Position numbers and translations under genes: made by a program. Shown one piece after another: positions 1-16,682 of a stretch of 64,000 nt of DNA; the first letter of the stretch is position 1; every line of letters starts with the position of its first letter. This DNA is from Epiperipatus broadwayi. Lineage: Eukaryota; Onychophora; Udeonychophora; Euonychophora; Peripatidae. The notes beneath the pieces were generated by a model. That model made no database searches. It was not told the origin of the DNA and was given only the letters and a program-made list of their open reading frames with translations. Location: assembly GCA_028023455.1 (NCBI GenBank), contig JAQFVV010000206.1, forward strand, positions 1,409,361-1,473,360, given 5' to 3'.

Positions 1-153
1 TTAATTTATTTGAGAATTAATAATTTAAACTATGTACAACTTAAGAATTTAAACCATCTACATTTATAGGATATTACAAAAAAAGACACTCTCTGTGTTC
101 AACAGTTCGAATTACATGCACATGTGTACAGTTTTCTAGTTGGAAAAAATGGC
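1..153. other. Flank left of the LTR element
   Basis: A+T-rich sequence without a reading frame or repeat that I recognise. The last bases before the LTR do not match the bases after the 3' LTR, so no target duplication supports the element boundary here. Confidence 0.4.
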
Positions 154-405
154 TGCTCATTGCAGTTTATGTTGTATTTGAGATGGATTTGTTGATGTCT
201 GGAGCAGATAATCTTATTATTCTTTCATTTCACATATAGCTTAAACAAATTAGACTTTAAGAGAGATTATTTGTGCTTTGTGATGGTTTATTACATAATG
301 GCAACCCGATTGAGGTAGACCAGATTAATTTAAATGACATTTTTCATCAGATCAGATTGATCATCCTACCCATCACCCATAATTCATCAAATTCGACCAG
401 TTACA
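154..405 (+). repeat. 5' LTR of Ty3-type retrotransposon
   Basis: A 252-bp block that begins TGCTCATTG and ends CAGTTACA is repeated in the same orientation at 9922-10180. The copies differ at roughly ten positions plus one small indel. The TG...CA ends, the primer-site-like sequence directly after it, and the gag and pol relics downstream identify it as a long terminal repeat. I see no clear TATA box or AATAAA signal in it. No target-site duplication is visible outside the two copies, so the outer ends are inferred from where the similarity stops. Confidence 0.8.
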
Positions 406-408
406 AAA

Positions 409-428
409 TGGCACCAACGTTTGGGGCC
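409..428 (+). other. Primer binding site (tRNA-Lys-like)
   Basis: Three bases after the LTR end lies TGGCACCAACGTTTGGGGC. It resembles TGGCGCCCAACGTGGGGC, the complement of the 3' end of tRNA-Lys and a common primer site of Ty3-type elements. It differs by a few substitutions and an indel, consistent with the decay of the rest of the element. Confidence 0.65.
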
Positions 429-789
429 TTTTTTCTTCAATTTAAATGGAATACAGCATTTAAATTCCATCAGTTACAAAATGATGCACCAACTCAGGCT
501 GGAATAACCAATTAAAGACCTAAGTTTGAGTCTCATATAGATGCTAAAACATGGTATTATGTTTGTATGCATTGGTGGAGTTATATAGCTGATTATATTA
601 TATCATAGTTTAAATAAGATATTAGAATATTTGTTGTTGTCGTTCTTTGTGGATTTTTATTTGCAGCTGTAGGATTGAATGGGTAGATATGTTTTATGTA
701 GAAATAAATAAAAGTAAAGTATTTAGCAATTTATTAAAAAATAAAAAATAAAATAGAGATATTATATTTGACATAAATAATAAATAAAA
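429..789 (+). other. Element leader, non-coding
   Basis: Untranslated leader between the primer site and gag. At 467-500 a second, imperfect copy of the LTR end plus primer site occurs (CAGTTACAAAATGATGCACC), probably a small local duplication. Many short A-rich runs precede the gag start. Confidence 0.5.
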
Positions 790-2010
790 ATGGAAAGCCA
801 TAAGACAGAAGCATTATCCAAACCTGAAGGAGATTTGTATCCAATTCTGAAAGAATTAATGGAAAAGATGGGTGATATGAAAAGTGATATAAATAATAAA
901 TTTGAAGATATAAATGCCAAATTTAGTGACATAAGTAGAGGTAATCAAATGTTAAGAGAAGACATGAATAATAAAGTGGGTGATATGATTAAAGAACTCA
1001 GAGAGAAGGTAAATATTAAAATTGGCTTATGTAAAATTGAGTTAAATGCTACTAATGCCAAGTTTGAGAAATTTAAATATGACTTACATGCTCAGTTAAA
1101 AAAATCTGATAGTAAATGTGATAGCAGATTTAATGAGTTAAGGGACCAGTTAAATAAATCACAAGAAAGGTTAGAAAGTAGATTTGAAAACTTGAGTGAG
1201 GAAGTTAAAAATTGTAAAGTTGGTCACAAAGAATTAGACAAAAAGTACACTAAAATTGGGAAAGCTTACAAGGATGGTCAAGAGGCTTCAAAAGTAGAAT
1301 TAAACAATCTTAAGCTAGAGGTTAAGAATATTCAAAGCCTGATGAAAGTTGAATATAAAGAGGTATGTAAGAAACATAATAAGACTGATAATGAAATCAA
1401 GAAATTGCAGAAAGTGTGTAAGGAATCACAGAATAGTCTACAAGGTGTCCAAGAAGAGTTAAGCAACATTGAGCAAGTGAAGGCAGGGGTGTTAGATGAT
1501 TTAAAGTATAGACTAGATAATTATCAGTTATCTTTGCAACAATTGGAAGGATGTAGTAAAAAGAAGAAATTTGCAATAAAATAGAAGATAATAGTAAGAT
1601 GTGGGAACAAGAAATAGGTAGACATTTGGAGGAACAGGACATAAATCTCAGTCATAAGTTATCTCTAATGTTGGAAGATAAGATAGTAGGAATAAAGAAT
1701 ACTATTGTAAAAGGTAATGATAGTCTCATGGATAAACCATATCAATATTTGCCCACAAAAAATCAGTTAAGTAGAAGTGATCATGATATACCATCAATAT
1801 ATGGTGATGAGAATAATGTTAATACATAGTCCAGAAGAAATTAAGAAAGAAAGAATAGATGAAAACATAGCCAGGTTTATCCAACTCAAAGTCTTCAAGG
1901 GTGAATATGATAAAAACCCCATAGAGTATCTAAGTGCACTGGAAGAGTTATTCTCATTAAGTAGGTTAAGTGAGATGGAAAATAGCACCAGTAAATACAA
2001 ACAGGGCTAA
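790..2010 (+). pseudogene. gag relic, coiled-coil rich
   Basis: The frame from 790 encodes 264 residues that are strongly charged, rich in K, E, D and N, with long heptad-like stretches such as ELMEKMGDMKSDINNKFEDI, so most of it should be coiled coil. It stops at 1582-1584. Similar charged sequence continues in another frame (1599-1829) and then in the first frame again (1777-2010), so the gene is broken by at least two frameshifts. No CCHC zinc knuckle is visible. Its place between the primer site and the protease identifies it as gag; the sequence alone would not. Capsid-type function in particle assembly is inferred from position. The ATG at 790 is the first good start in the frame. Confidence 0.6.
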
Positions 2011-2136
2011 TCCCAAAGGTTATGATAGAGCAGAAAAGGGTGCATGTGCAGCAGGAAGTTATCCTGTCAGCATATCACAGAGTACACCTGTGAAGATGCT
2101 AGAGGCTAGGCCTAAGACTAGTCCTTTAAATTAGAA
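2011..2136 (+). other. gag-protease junction
   Basis: Short stretch between the last gag-like frame and the protease frame with stops in all frames. In an intact element the junction would be read through or shifted; here decay hides the mechanism. Confidence 0.3.
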
Positions 2137-2790
2137 ATGGCCTCATTGGAATGTTCCTCACTGCAGGAGCACCATAGTATAGTGAATTTGGGGAGCCATG
2201 ATATTGTTAGTTATTTGGCATCAATAAATTTTGAAACAGAAGATGATGATTATGATAGGGAATTGGAAAATTATATCATTAATTATTGTCCAGAAATTAT
2301 CATAGCTATTCAGGGTACCTCAGTAAGGGCTTTACTTGATTCAGGGAGTCAAATTTTCCTTGTCTCAGAAAATTTTTATAGTAAGCTAACTGGAATTGAT
2401 TCTGAAATCCCTATATTGCTATTGACACAGACACAGGTTATAATGGCAAATGGTCGTAAGGCAAAATTATTTACTCAGCAAATGTGGCTGAATGTGAAAA
2501 TTAATTCAATCACAGTAGAACAAATCTTTTTGATTATGTCTGGACTTATTCATGAAGTCATAATAGGATCTGACTTCATGAATTGGTTTGGATGTATTAT
2601 TGATTATGCAAATCAGGAAATAATTATAAAAGGGAAAAAGCATAGTTTTAAGAGGTCAGTACCCATTAAGAGTGTAAATGTACTAACCATCTCAGATAAT
2701 TTTACAGAGTCAGATTTATATACAAAGGTTTATGAATTATCTGAGTTAGATGACAACTATAAGCAAAGATTTTTTTCAGGTACTCTGTAG
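2137..2790 (+). pseudogene. Retropepsin-like protease domain
   Basis: This 217-residue frame contains the retroviral-type aspartic protease signature: ALLDSGSQ near residue 65 holds the catalytic Asp in a D-S-G triplet, and the second-half motif EVIIGSDFMNWF lies about 80 residues later, matching the hydrophobic-Gly pattern before the C-terminal helix. Such proteases act as homodimers to process the Gag-Pol polyprotein. The catalytic triplet is intact. The frame ends at 2788-2790 just where the reverse transcriptase N-terminus starts in a different frame, so a frameshift separates them. In-frame extension upstream is short; the annotated ATG at 2137 is convenient rather than certain. Confidence 0.75.
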
Positions 2791-5429
2791 ATATAAGGAT
2801 GTATTTTCTAAAAAGCCTGATGTGATAAAGGGATATGTGCATCGGATATGCTTGAAGGACTATAGCCCCTTCCAATGTAAAAGCTATACTATCCTTCATC
2901 AATATAAAGATGAAGTAAGAAAGCAGATTGATCAAATGGTTGAGTGGAAAATTATTAAGAAAAAATCCCTCAGCCTATTACAGTCCATTAGTGGTTGTTC
3001 GTAAAAAGAACGGGTCCACACATATTTGCTTAAATGCAAGATTCTTGAATCAGTTGATGGTTTCAGAACATGATGTTCCTCCTACTGTGCAGGAATTGCT
3101 CATTAAATTTAAGGACAAAAAGGTCTTTTCTACAGTTGACTTAACAGCTAGTTATTGGCAGGTATATTTGCATGATGAAGGTCAGCAATATATTGCATTT
3201 AAATATGAGGGCTACTCATATGTTTTTAAAAGAATGCCTTTTGGGCTTATAAATAGTAGAGCTGGACTCCTCAGATGTTTAGACAATGTATTATCTGATG
3301 AAATTAAGGACATTATTACAATGTATGTAGATGATGTTGTAATTGCTTCTGAAAACTTGTCAGAGCATTTTCATCATCTTAATATGTTTTTGAAAGAGTG
3401 TGAAGAGAAACATATTAAAATAAATCTAAAAAAGAGTAGAATAGCTGTTAAAGAGATAGAATTTTTGGGACATATTGTAGGATATGAGGGAATAAAACTG
3501 CATCCAGAGAAAATAAAGTCTATTCAAAATTTTCCCATTCCAGAGAATAGAAAGCAATTACGTTCCTTCCTTGCTGTCTGCAATTTTTATCATAGATTTT
3601 ATAAAAATTTTGCATATGACACTGTTCATATATTAAATCTGTTAAGGAAAGATGTGAAATGGAAATGGACTGAGAACCACTCTATAGAATTTAAAAAAAT
3701 AAAATCAAATTTTCTCAATACTGTAATCTTATATTACCCTGATTTCCAAGAAATATTTTATGTACAAACTGACAGTAGTGGGTATGGTCTAGGAGTCATT
3801 TTATTCTAGCTGGACTATGAAAAGAAACCCCATGTCTTATATTTCTTGAGTAGATTGTTGAAGGGTGTAGAACTACATTATACCACCACAGAGAAAGAAG
3901 CCTTGGGTGTTGTATGGGCTTTTCAAAAGCTTCAATAGTATTTGCTTGGGTCTGAAATAGTTGTTATTACAGATCACAAGAGTTTAGAGTTTATAAATTG
4001 AAGCTATTTAAATAGTGAAAGGCTAGTTAGGTGGATTCTCTTCCTTCAACAATTTAATTATAAGGTTCAGTATTGTAAGGGAAAGAACAATATTGTAGCA
4101 GATATTCTAAGTAGGAATTCTGTCAAAATAGACATCTGTCACTTAAATCTAGATCATGCTTTTATCACTGTAATCTCTCTGGTAGCTAATGAATCAGTGG
4201 AAAATGATTTAAAGAACTTAAAATTTTTACAATCAGGTAATCCAAAGTTGAATGCTATTATTCAATATTTGGATGCAGGGATTGAGTCAGTAACCATAAA
4301 AAGAATAATCAAGAGTAAAGTAATTTTGAGATATAAGATAAGTGAAGGTCTGTTGTATTATAAGGTAAAGGAGGACCATGAACAATCATGGAGAGTTGTG
4401 ATACCATCGTGTATTAGAAATCGATTGATATATTATGTGCATTGTGTTTCTGGGCATTACGGACCCAGAAAGGTAGAATATGTTGTGCACAGACTGTTTT
4501 ACTGGCCTGGATTGTATGCATCCATAATAAACAGGCTCAAATATTGTGAGATCTGTTTGAGATCAAAATATGCTAACAAGTCATATGCTGGGGCATTGCA
4601 ACCAATAATACCTGCTTGTCCCAACGATCTCTTGGCAATCGATTTCTATGGGCCTTTACCCTCCTATAAAAGATTTAAGTTTATTTTGGTAACTTATGAT
4701 GTCTTCTCCAAATTTGTAGGGGCATATCCAGTGACCAAGGCAAATTCAAAGAATATAATTAAATGCTTGCAAGAAACACAATTTGTAAATATAGGAAAAC
4801 CCAGGGCTATTTTGGCAGTCAATGCTACATTATTCCTATCTAAGGAGTGGAAAGGTTGGATTGAATGACAGGGTATAAAACATATTTTGTGTTCAATTAG
4901 GAACCCACAATCTAACTCATATGAAAGAGTTATGTGTGAGCTGGGTAGATTGTTTAGGGTATACTTAGGAAACAACCACTGTGCTTGGGTGAATAAATTA
5001 AAGGATGTCATTCACTATATAAATGTAACACAGAATGAATCCACTAAATACATCCCAATGTATCTGCACTTTGGATATAAGGAACCCATATTAATTAAAA
5101 CACCCTTACCTATTATAGATGAAGAAAAGGTAGATTATGATAATGACTTAACAAAGGCTGGCCAGAATTTGAGAGAGATGGGACAGAAAAGAATTACCCA
5201 AGCCTCTCATAAGCTTTGTGTATTTAAAGTAGGAGATTTTGTATTTGTAAAAACTTCCCAAATCAGTGACCCACAGAATTATAAGTTCAAAAAGTTTTTG
5301 AATGTATATGAGGGACCATTCCAAATAAAAATAAAAGTGGGGGAGAATGCATTTCTCATAGAAACCCCTGAAGGTGAAAAAGGTACCTTCAATGCCCGAA
5401 GCTTAAAGCTAGTAGCACCACCTAATTAA
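2750..5429 (+). pseudogene. Ty3-type pol: RT, RNase H, integrase
   Basis: The RT N-terminus (YKDVFSKKPDV and following) lies in one frame at 2750-3004, then a frameshift leads into a single frame from 2928 to 5429. RT motifs: SPLVVVRKKNGS, FSTVDLTASYWQV, FKRMPFGL and the active site MYVDDVV near 3325. RNase H begins at TDSSGYGLG and keeps TEKEALGVVWAF, TDHKSLEF and VADILSR, so its four acidic residues are present. Integrase shows the HHCC region (HYGPRK ... CEIC), the first Asp in AIDFYGPLP and the last Glu in the NPQSNSYERV region. The second Asp motif, normally TDNG-like, reads AVNATLF, so the catalytic Asp is lost. Nonsense codons interrupt the frame at 3807, 3936, 3999 and 4866. The C-terminus (FKKFLNVYEGPFQI) looks like the usual SH3-like end; no chromodomain is seen. 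Domain order RT-RH-IN places it in Ty3 elements. It cannot make a functional protein. Confidence 0.9.
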
Positions 5430-6336
5430 ATAAAAAGACATTTACTAAAGTAACTTTATTAGTATGTCTCATGATATTTATTATTATGACCAAAAGTCAT
5501 TAGTAATAGTATAGATACATATATGAAAGACCAAGAAAAAAAAAAGTGAAAAATATTTATAGTCAAAGTACTTTTGAAGATTTTCATTATATAGCATACA
5601 AATGCTATTTGATATTAGACCTTATAAAATTGACTAATGGTGATGAGTGGATGATTTAATGCATTGAAGATGTAGAGTGTAGGATTTTAATGTCTGTGCT
5701 AACTGTAGATTGTAAATATTTGTATGGTTAAGTCTTTTCTTTGAGGAAGTTGGCAGAACTATAAATGTGTGTTGTGGCTCATAACTCTATATGAAATTAT
5801 ATTGAAGTCTGAAGTCGATGGATGTCCCAGACTTATTATTGTTCATTGGCAGGTAGGATGAAATCCTTATGGCAGGGTTTATCTTTTGATATGAGTTATA
5901 ATTTTTTTTAAAAAAAATGTGTTCAGTAGTTTCCCTAACCTGTATAAAATAAAGCTATTCAAACATAAATGTCCCTGATTAGCATCAATGATGGGCACAA
6001 CTTAATTCACAAAGTAGTTGCCAGATCCTCCAGAAAATTAAAATTAGATTTGATTAACATTTAATCAGTTTACTTTAGTATTAGAAGTGATGTAAAATTG
6101 AGATATCTCTGTTGTTTTGAATCTCCAGCTCATTGTATGAGTTAATTTTCATTTGTTTAGTTTATGTTATAAGAAAAGTAACTTTAAAGCTAGTATTTTC
6201 AATGTCCAAGGCAGGACTTGAATAAATATAAGATATTCATTAATTAAAGTTATGTTCTCATTTTATGACAATATTGAATGGTTAAAGTTTAGGCCCATAG
6301 TAGTGTCACTGAAATGAACTACAGACATGTCTAAAA
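5430..6336 (+). other. Non-coding tail after integrase
   Basis: A+T-rich DNA following the pol stop. No envelope-like frame, signal peptide or membrane-spanning frame of useful length was found. It may be untranslated element sequence or a later insertion. Confidence 0.4.
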
Positions 6337-9921
<3,585 letters not shown>

Positions 9922-10180
9922 TGCTCATTGCAGTTTATGTTGTAACTGAGATGGATTTGTTGATGTCTGGAGCAGATAATCTCATTATTCTTTCATTTCA
10001 CATATAGCTTAAACAAATTAGACTTTAAGAGAGATTATTTGTGCTTTGTGATGGTTTATTACATAATGGCGACCCGATTGAGCTAAACCAGATTAATTTA
10101 AATTACATTTTAGATTTTTCATCAGAGCAGATTGATCATCCTACCCATCACCCAGCATTCATCAAATTCGACCAGTTACA
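9922..10180 (+). repeat. 3' LTR of Ty3-type retrotransposon
   Basis: Direct repeat of 154-405, starting TGCTCATTG and ending CAGTTACA, with a 7-8 bp indel and about ten substitutions against the 5' copy. The bases that follow are a (TA)n run and hide any target duplication. Because 4.5 kb of unrecognised DNA separates it from pol, it could also be a solo LTR of the same family, but equal orientation and close similarity favour a pair. Confidence 0.7.
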
Positions 10181-13100
10181 ATATATATATAACAGAAGAT
10201 TTGTATGTGCATGGTATGCATATATACAAATAAAATTTTTAAAAAACTTAAGAATATATTGAGGAAGTATATTTAAATATATATTTATTGTGTGTGTTAA
10301 TTTATTCACATTCACTTAAAAATAAGAATAATAAAAACATACTGCAACATATCTTTTTTAAATAAATAAAATGAGCAATGAGGTATTAGAATTTCATCAC
10401 AATTAAACATGCCATAATTTTTTTTTCAATATCTTTTTTTCCTATAAAATCATAATAACAGTGTCATTACCATTGTTTTAATGTTTTTAAGTCCATATCA
10501 GCATACAGTCATCCCCATTCATTATTACCCAGTTTAGATCCTTGAGTAATTTTTTTTCCAACTCTAGGCTTTATGATGAATACAGTAAGATTTTACATTT
10601 CTTTTTTTCTGCCACTATTAAATCAACAACTTTCATTTTATTGCTTAAAAAGATACTATAATTTTTGTTTTAATTTTATGAAAATTTTAACTTAATGTTT
10701 GGAAAATATTTTGTTAAGTAAATATAATGTATCAAATTTTTAATAGGAAAAAAGGTAAAGAATGAAATATATGTTCTTTCAATGTAACATGAATAAACAT
10801 TAATTATAAATTTAATTATGTATAGTGCTCCAAGACAAATGATATAGTGGCTACCATATAAAATTTACTAAATTTACAATTTTTAATGTTTTTATTTTTT
10901 GTTTATTTATAAACATATTGCATAACAATAAATAATAAAAATTATTATAATTTATGTGAAAAAAAAACAGAATAATGGACTTCATTAATTTTCATTTTTA
11001 ATAATATTTAATAATGTTTAATTGAATGACTTTATTATACTGATATAGCATATATCATGGATTTATTGTGTCAAGAATAATGTAAATACACAAATTATTA
11101 TGTGAATTGAATTCAATCAATAGATAGATAAATACATGGATATATGACTTAGTCGATTGGTAGATAAATGTCTGATGGTTAGTTAAATTGATATGAAAAA
11201 AGAGGATTGATTATTGAATAAATAGATTGATAAATAGGTAATTTATACATATAATTGGGTTGGTGATAGATTAGACAAATAATCAATCATCAATAGATGA
11301 ATAAATAGATAAATAAGAAAATATATTTGTAAATAGTTAAGTTAATAGATATATAAATAGATGAATATATATATATGCATAATGGACAAATATTTACAAA
11401 AAAAAATGCTTGAATGATTTCTGCGTCCATGAATGAACGTTTAAAATATAAACTTTAAATTTAGATAGTTTGATGAATTGATATCTATATAGGTGGGTAA
11501 AAGAAGAACGGATGGATTGATAAATAAATAGATAAATAGTCAAGTAAATAAAATGATTAGCTAAAATGGAAATTTAATATATATATAAATTTAAATTAGA
11601 GTTGTTAATATTTAAATTTTATGAGCAACTAGAAGTAATAAACAGATATTTTTCATAATTGTTTTTGAATTTCTTGAAATACAAACTATTTAAATCAGAC
11701 CGACAGTTATTTTTTTTACCGTAAATAGTAAATATTTTTCACTAATAAACATTGATGAGAATATGATGCCACAAATTGAGCAAAAGTAATATTGACAGTT
11801 CATTTCTTGAACATTTTTAATAAATAAAACCATATTATAAGTACAGTTTTTCACCTTATATCACAATAAATTTAAATATATTTCTAATAAAATTGAATAT
11901 TTATTGCAGCTTGTAAAGTGTCTCTTTAAAATTGAATATATATTGCAGTTTGTGTATTCCTCTCTTTCAAATACTTTGATTGGCTATTTAAACAAATGTT
12001 TCAAAATTAAATTATTTTTCTGTTGATACAGAAAAAAACCGATTAATCTTCACATAATATCTGTGATAGCAACAAATTACAATTGTTTTTATTTTTATTC
12101 ATTTATTAAACTATCATCATCATCATCATTTTATTATCAATCATGCTAAGTCGATATGTATTAAAAATATTCCTTTCTGTTTCCAACTGTATTGGCTAAT
12201 ATATATATATATCATTAAAAACCAGTCAACACTTAGACAAAATCAATATCAATAATAATTTCAAACTGTTGTCAAGGCAACCTCCTTTTAACAATAAAGG
12301 TGAAATCCCTTATATATATAGTATCAAACAAGTTTCATAACTCACATATACAAATAGCTATATGATATATCCATGTTCCAACAAACATTATAATGATAAT
12401 GAGATTAAAATGTTTAAAAATCTGCAACTACATAAAAGATTTATATCACACTCTAAAGTGGAATTCATATCATTAAGGAGGGCAAAGTAATAAAAACTAC
12501 AACATCGTTTCTTCTTTTTTTAGGCAAAAAAAAACTATCAAAACAAATTGTTTAGCATTAGTCTGTATTCATAACATGACAAATCTTTCTAAAGCAAACT
12601 GTTTAGAAAAAATGTCATTGGTGGAATTGAGACTATTATAATTAAAAATTCATTTTCTTTAAAATATTACAAACTCACCAAAAAGACTGTATTATGAAGA
12701 TGGCTTTCTCATCATTGCGTTTTACCAGAACTAACATTACATCTTAAATATAAGCCGTATATAAGCAATCTGAGTATATATTTCATTTTACATCAATTTA
12801 TAATAATGCACAATAAAAAATATTATTTGAAAAAATATATTTTTATAAAGAAAATTAAAATAATGAATCAAATTATAATTACCAGTTAAGTGTTAATTAT
12901 TAGTCAGCAGATAATTGCTATTTATAAAAAAAAACGTTTGATAAGCATTAAGGATATATTTAAAAGAAAACTATTACGAAATTCGTTAAAAGATAATTAT
13001 TTCAAAAAACTTTAATTATTATGATAATAATGTCATTATAATTTATATATATTGAAATAGTATGTGTGTGTAATTAGTAAAAATTTCATTTTCACATTAT

Positions 13101-14192
13101 TAATATTTATTTTATATTTGATATATTAATAATGATGATGATGATGATGAAAGTTTTATCATTAACTGAATTTTCGGCGAATTTTCTTTTAGTTGGAACA
13201 TTTACATCTAATTAATTCAAAGTTATTCAAGAACTATTTATTCATCTAGTATAGAAAAATAAATATGATTTCCCTGACTATGGTTTTTCATTGTGCTTTA
13301 TTATTGAAATGTAAGTCTTCTACTCAATAAATGATTATCTAAATAACAAATAAACTCATGGGATCCTCTATCAATTGATTTCTTATTTTGTATCACTAAA
13401 GAAATTCATAATTAACATTTGTATCATCAAACATAAATTTTCTGACTGACATTTATAAAAATTATCCAGCATTTTAGTGACTTTATTTTTATTCTTACTT
13501 TTGGAATAGGTCACTATATTTGATATAACCATTTCCATTATTATTATTTCCAGTTTCAAACAAATGATTATGGTTATTTTAACTCCAGAGGAGAAAAAAC
13601 AAAAATAGGAAAAAAAAGAAGTTATAAAACATGTTTTACGCCATTGTTACGGTCAATGCAAAAATATGATAATTAATGACATGAGAAGCTGATAATGATC
13701 AGCCTCTGTTATGACTTATTAGGATAAAATAAGAATGGAGAATGAGAAAAAAAAATGAAGATAAATTAATTTATATATAAACGTTGGAATAATTATTAGT
13801 AAATTAAATTACCAAGATAAAAAGTTAATTCAACTTTCTTTCAATTATAAGTATTTAATTAAGCATATCAATTCAAAATTCAAACTCATATGAAACAAAC
13901 AAATCTAATACATTATTAAGATAATTAAAAAACAAGATTCCCAAAAAATAATTTAAATGAACTTGCAGATAGATTGACTGATATAATGAAATGTGTATGT
14001 TCTTTGTCAGTTCATTTATAAGATTCTTTAAAAATCATTTTTGTGAATTATCTTAGTAATGAATTTGAATTGTGGTGGTTTTATAAATAGTTTATATTCA
14101 TGGCAATACATATTTGATGAACCAAAATATTATTTACATGCTCATTAAAAATCACTAAACATCACGTGATCATCATGCTTTGTTCTTATGCA
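10181..14192. other. Intergenic or intronic, no gene seen
   Basis: No credible coding frame. From about 11110 to 11560 there is a long degenerate run of GATA, ATTGATAG and ATAAATAG words, an old simple-sequence array. Short (CAT)n lies near 12113-12128 and (GAT)n near 13128-13150. A, T and TA runs are common throughout. Confidence 0.5.
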
Positions 14193-14567
14193 AGCTGTTT
14201 AACACAGAGGCAAAACTCTCCATACAGCAGTGTCACTTTGTGCAAGCCAGAATAATCAATGGATACAGAAAGATATGTGCATAAAATTCCTATCTAGTGC
14301 CTATTCATCCAATATTCCCATACTAGTTTTAGCTTGCTGCTTTCATTTGTGAAAAGCCTTGGATCTGAGAGCACTGCACCTAGATCTTGTGCAGTGCTTT
14401 CAGATCCAAAGTTCCTCACTGATGAATGTCACAAGCTAGAAACTAATCTTGAGATATTGGATGAGTAGGCACTAGATTGAGATTTTATGCACATAGCTTC
14501 CTACATCGATTGAGACTTTGGCTTGCACTGAGTGGTGCTACTGTATGGAGCGTTTTGCTTCTGTGCC
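14193..14567. mobile_element. Foldback element, family with 28.55 kb
   Basis: Near-continuous inverted repeat with centre near 14387. The left arm reads inward from AACACAGAGGCAAAACTCTC and the right arm is its imperfect reverse complement ending in GTTTTGCTTCTGTGCC. Arms are about 180 bp. It has no coding capacity. The outer part of each arm (TCTCCATACA..., GTGCAAGCC, TCAATGGAT, CTATCTAGTGCC) recurs in the shorter hairpin at 28552-28689, so this is a dispersed family, probably a non-autonomous DNA transposon. Target duplication was not identified. Confidence 0.7.
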
Positions 14568-16647
14568 TCATTAAAAGTCATTAGAATTTCAAAATTAAAT
14601 GTTTTATTTCAATAAAATAATAACAATAATTAATAATTTATTTATAAAAAATGCATCATAATATATAGATTTTAAATATTTCTTTTTATATATATTTGAC
14701 AGGGAAATAAAAAAAATGCTTTATTTAAACAATATCAGTTTTATGTTTTAATTCACATATTAAGTGCTTGACATGAATTACATATTTATTCATTATAATA
14801 GGTAAATATGGTAGACAAAATTATTGCAACAAGTAATTTCTAAATTAATGAATGTAATTATAAAGAGAACTATTAAAAAAAAAGTAAACATTTTTATTAA
14901 TTGAAAATGAATGAATCCATATCCATATATGATAAAAGTATATAGAAGCACAACCAACAGTAGTCATATTTATATAACTACTTATTCATGATAAATAAAA
15001 TTTTGTAACTTGATTTTTTGGAGATTTTTATATTAACTGATACTCAATTTTTAAAGTAAGGCCCAAATATTAAGTATTTCTGCTGCTTTAATATGAATTG
15101 TTAGTAGCTCTCCTACATGTGTCATCTCTATTCTAGTATGTAGCTTGATATAAAAAGAAACTTAGAAAATCTAGCCCTAATCTGTAAAGTGATGACTATT
15201 ATCAGTTGAAAAATGTGTTTTGCATGTCCAGAAATTGAAATGACAATTGCTGATTACCTCCAAAATTCTATTGATTGATTGATAGATTGTAATAAAAAGG
15301 AAATATATTGCTGCTGATCATCCTAACTTAGAAAATGGTTTAGTAACAAACTTTGCCTACTTAAATATAAAATAAATAGACTTAGTCACTTGTAACCAAG
15401 AAAAAAAACTAATGGTTGTATTTAAGGAATTTCCAAAAAAAAACTTATTTCAAAAATTAGATACTACTGAAACAAACAAGTTTACACTAACATAGAAACT
15501 TGACAAAACTGTTTGATATATTGTGTGAGTGCATGATAAATGTTACTATTTAAAATTAGGAAATGACATTTATTTATTAGAATGTGAATTATTATATTTA
15601 AAGTTTATTTTATTTTGAAGTGAATGATGTATTTGTCTGGTATTTATGTTAAGTGCAATATTATATATGTTGCATGAAATTTTATTTTACTTTATTGCAA
15701 TATTGTGTAATTAAAACATTAAAGAGACATTAATGAAGGGAGAGAAAAAAAAATATTTTTTGTTTAAAATAATGAAAATAGGGTGTAATGGAAGCTTTTT
15801 AAAAGTCAATGCATGATATTAAATTATATCATATTGGATGCATGATTGATGATCTTTAGTTTTAGTTCTAACATTTTGGCAGTGTTCATTATTTAAAGGG
15901 AGAATGCTGATACATTTATATTATTGTTACTTCTTGGAATGAAGTATTGTCCAGTTTAAAATTTTAGCCTATATTCTAATTCTCATTCTTGCATTTTCTG
16001 AATTCAATAAGGTATAAAATAAAAATTAAATTGTTTAATATCATGATTGAGTTTCTTGTGAACCTGAGTTTCTGATCATTCTTCAAAAGAATGATGAGAT
16101 TACACTGTAATGGGTTTTGCTTAATTGTACCAGCCTAATGAAAAATATCCAGAGAATTCAGCTGATTTAAATCATATTTATTTATATGTAATTTCAGGGA
16201 TATTTACTGCATTTAATTTTTTTATTACAAATTAAGTTATAGTGAGCTTATACATTAATAGTACAATAAGGCCAAAACATTGCAGCAAGTATTAATGTCC
16301 CAGCATTATTTTTTATTATAAGTAATATATTAGCACTTAAGTATGTGCATCCAAATAATTGTATATTTTGCCCTAAGTTTGGCAGTGACTAAATAAGTAG
16401 ACTGTTTTAAATTGTACTTTTTTAAAATCCAATTAATTGTTTATGTGTAATGCTGGATAACTTATAGTATTATAACTTATTATTGTTAATATAACTATTT
16501 ATAATTTTGTTCATGCTGACTCTCATGGTCTTTTTTATATTTGATTCTCATTCCTTATCCTTTCTATATTTTATTATTTGGAAATGATAATGATGATGAT
16601 GTTTCACAACTGGGCATATTATTGTGTTTATTATATAGTATTATAAT
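14568..16647. other. Intergenic or intronic, no gene seen
   Basis: A+T-rich sequence with stops in every frame and no repeat structure noticed beyond short homopolymers. Confidence 0.5.
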
Positions 16648-16648
16648 A

Positions 16649-16682
<34 letters not shown>

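Noticed and set aside
154-515. 80-codon frame across the 5' LTR and a related 73-codon frame in the 3' LTR
   Set aside because: Both lie in LTR sequence, end differently after the LTR border, and show no domain.
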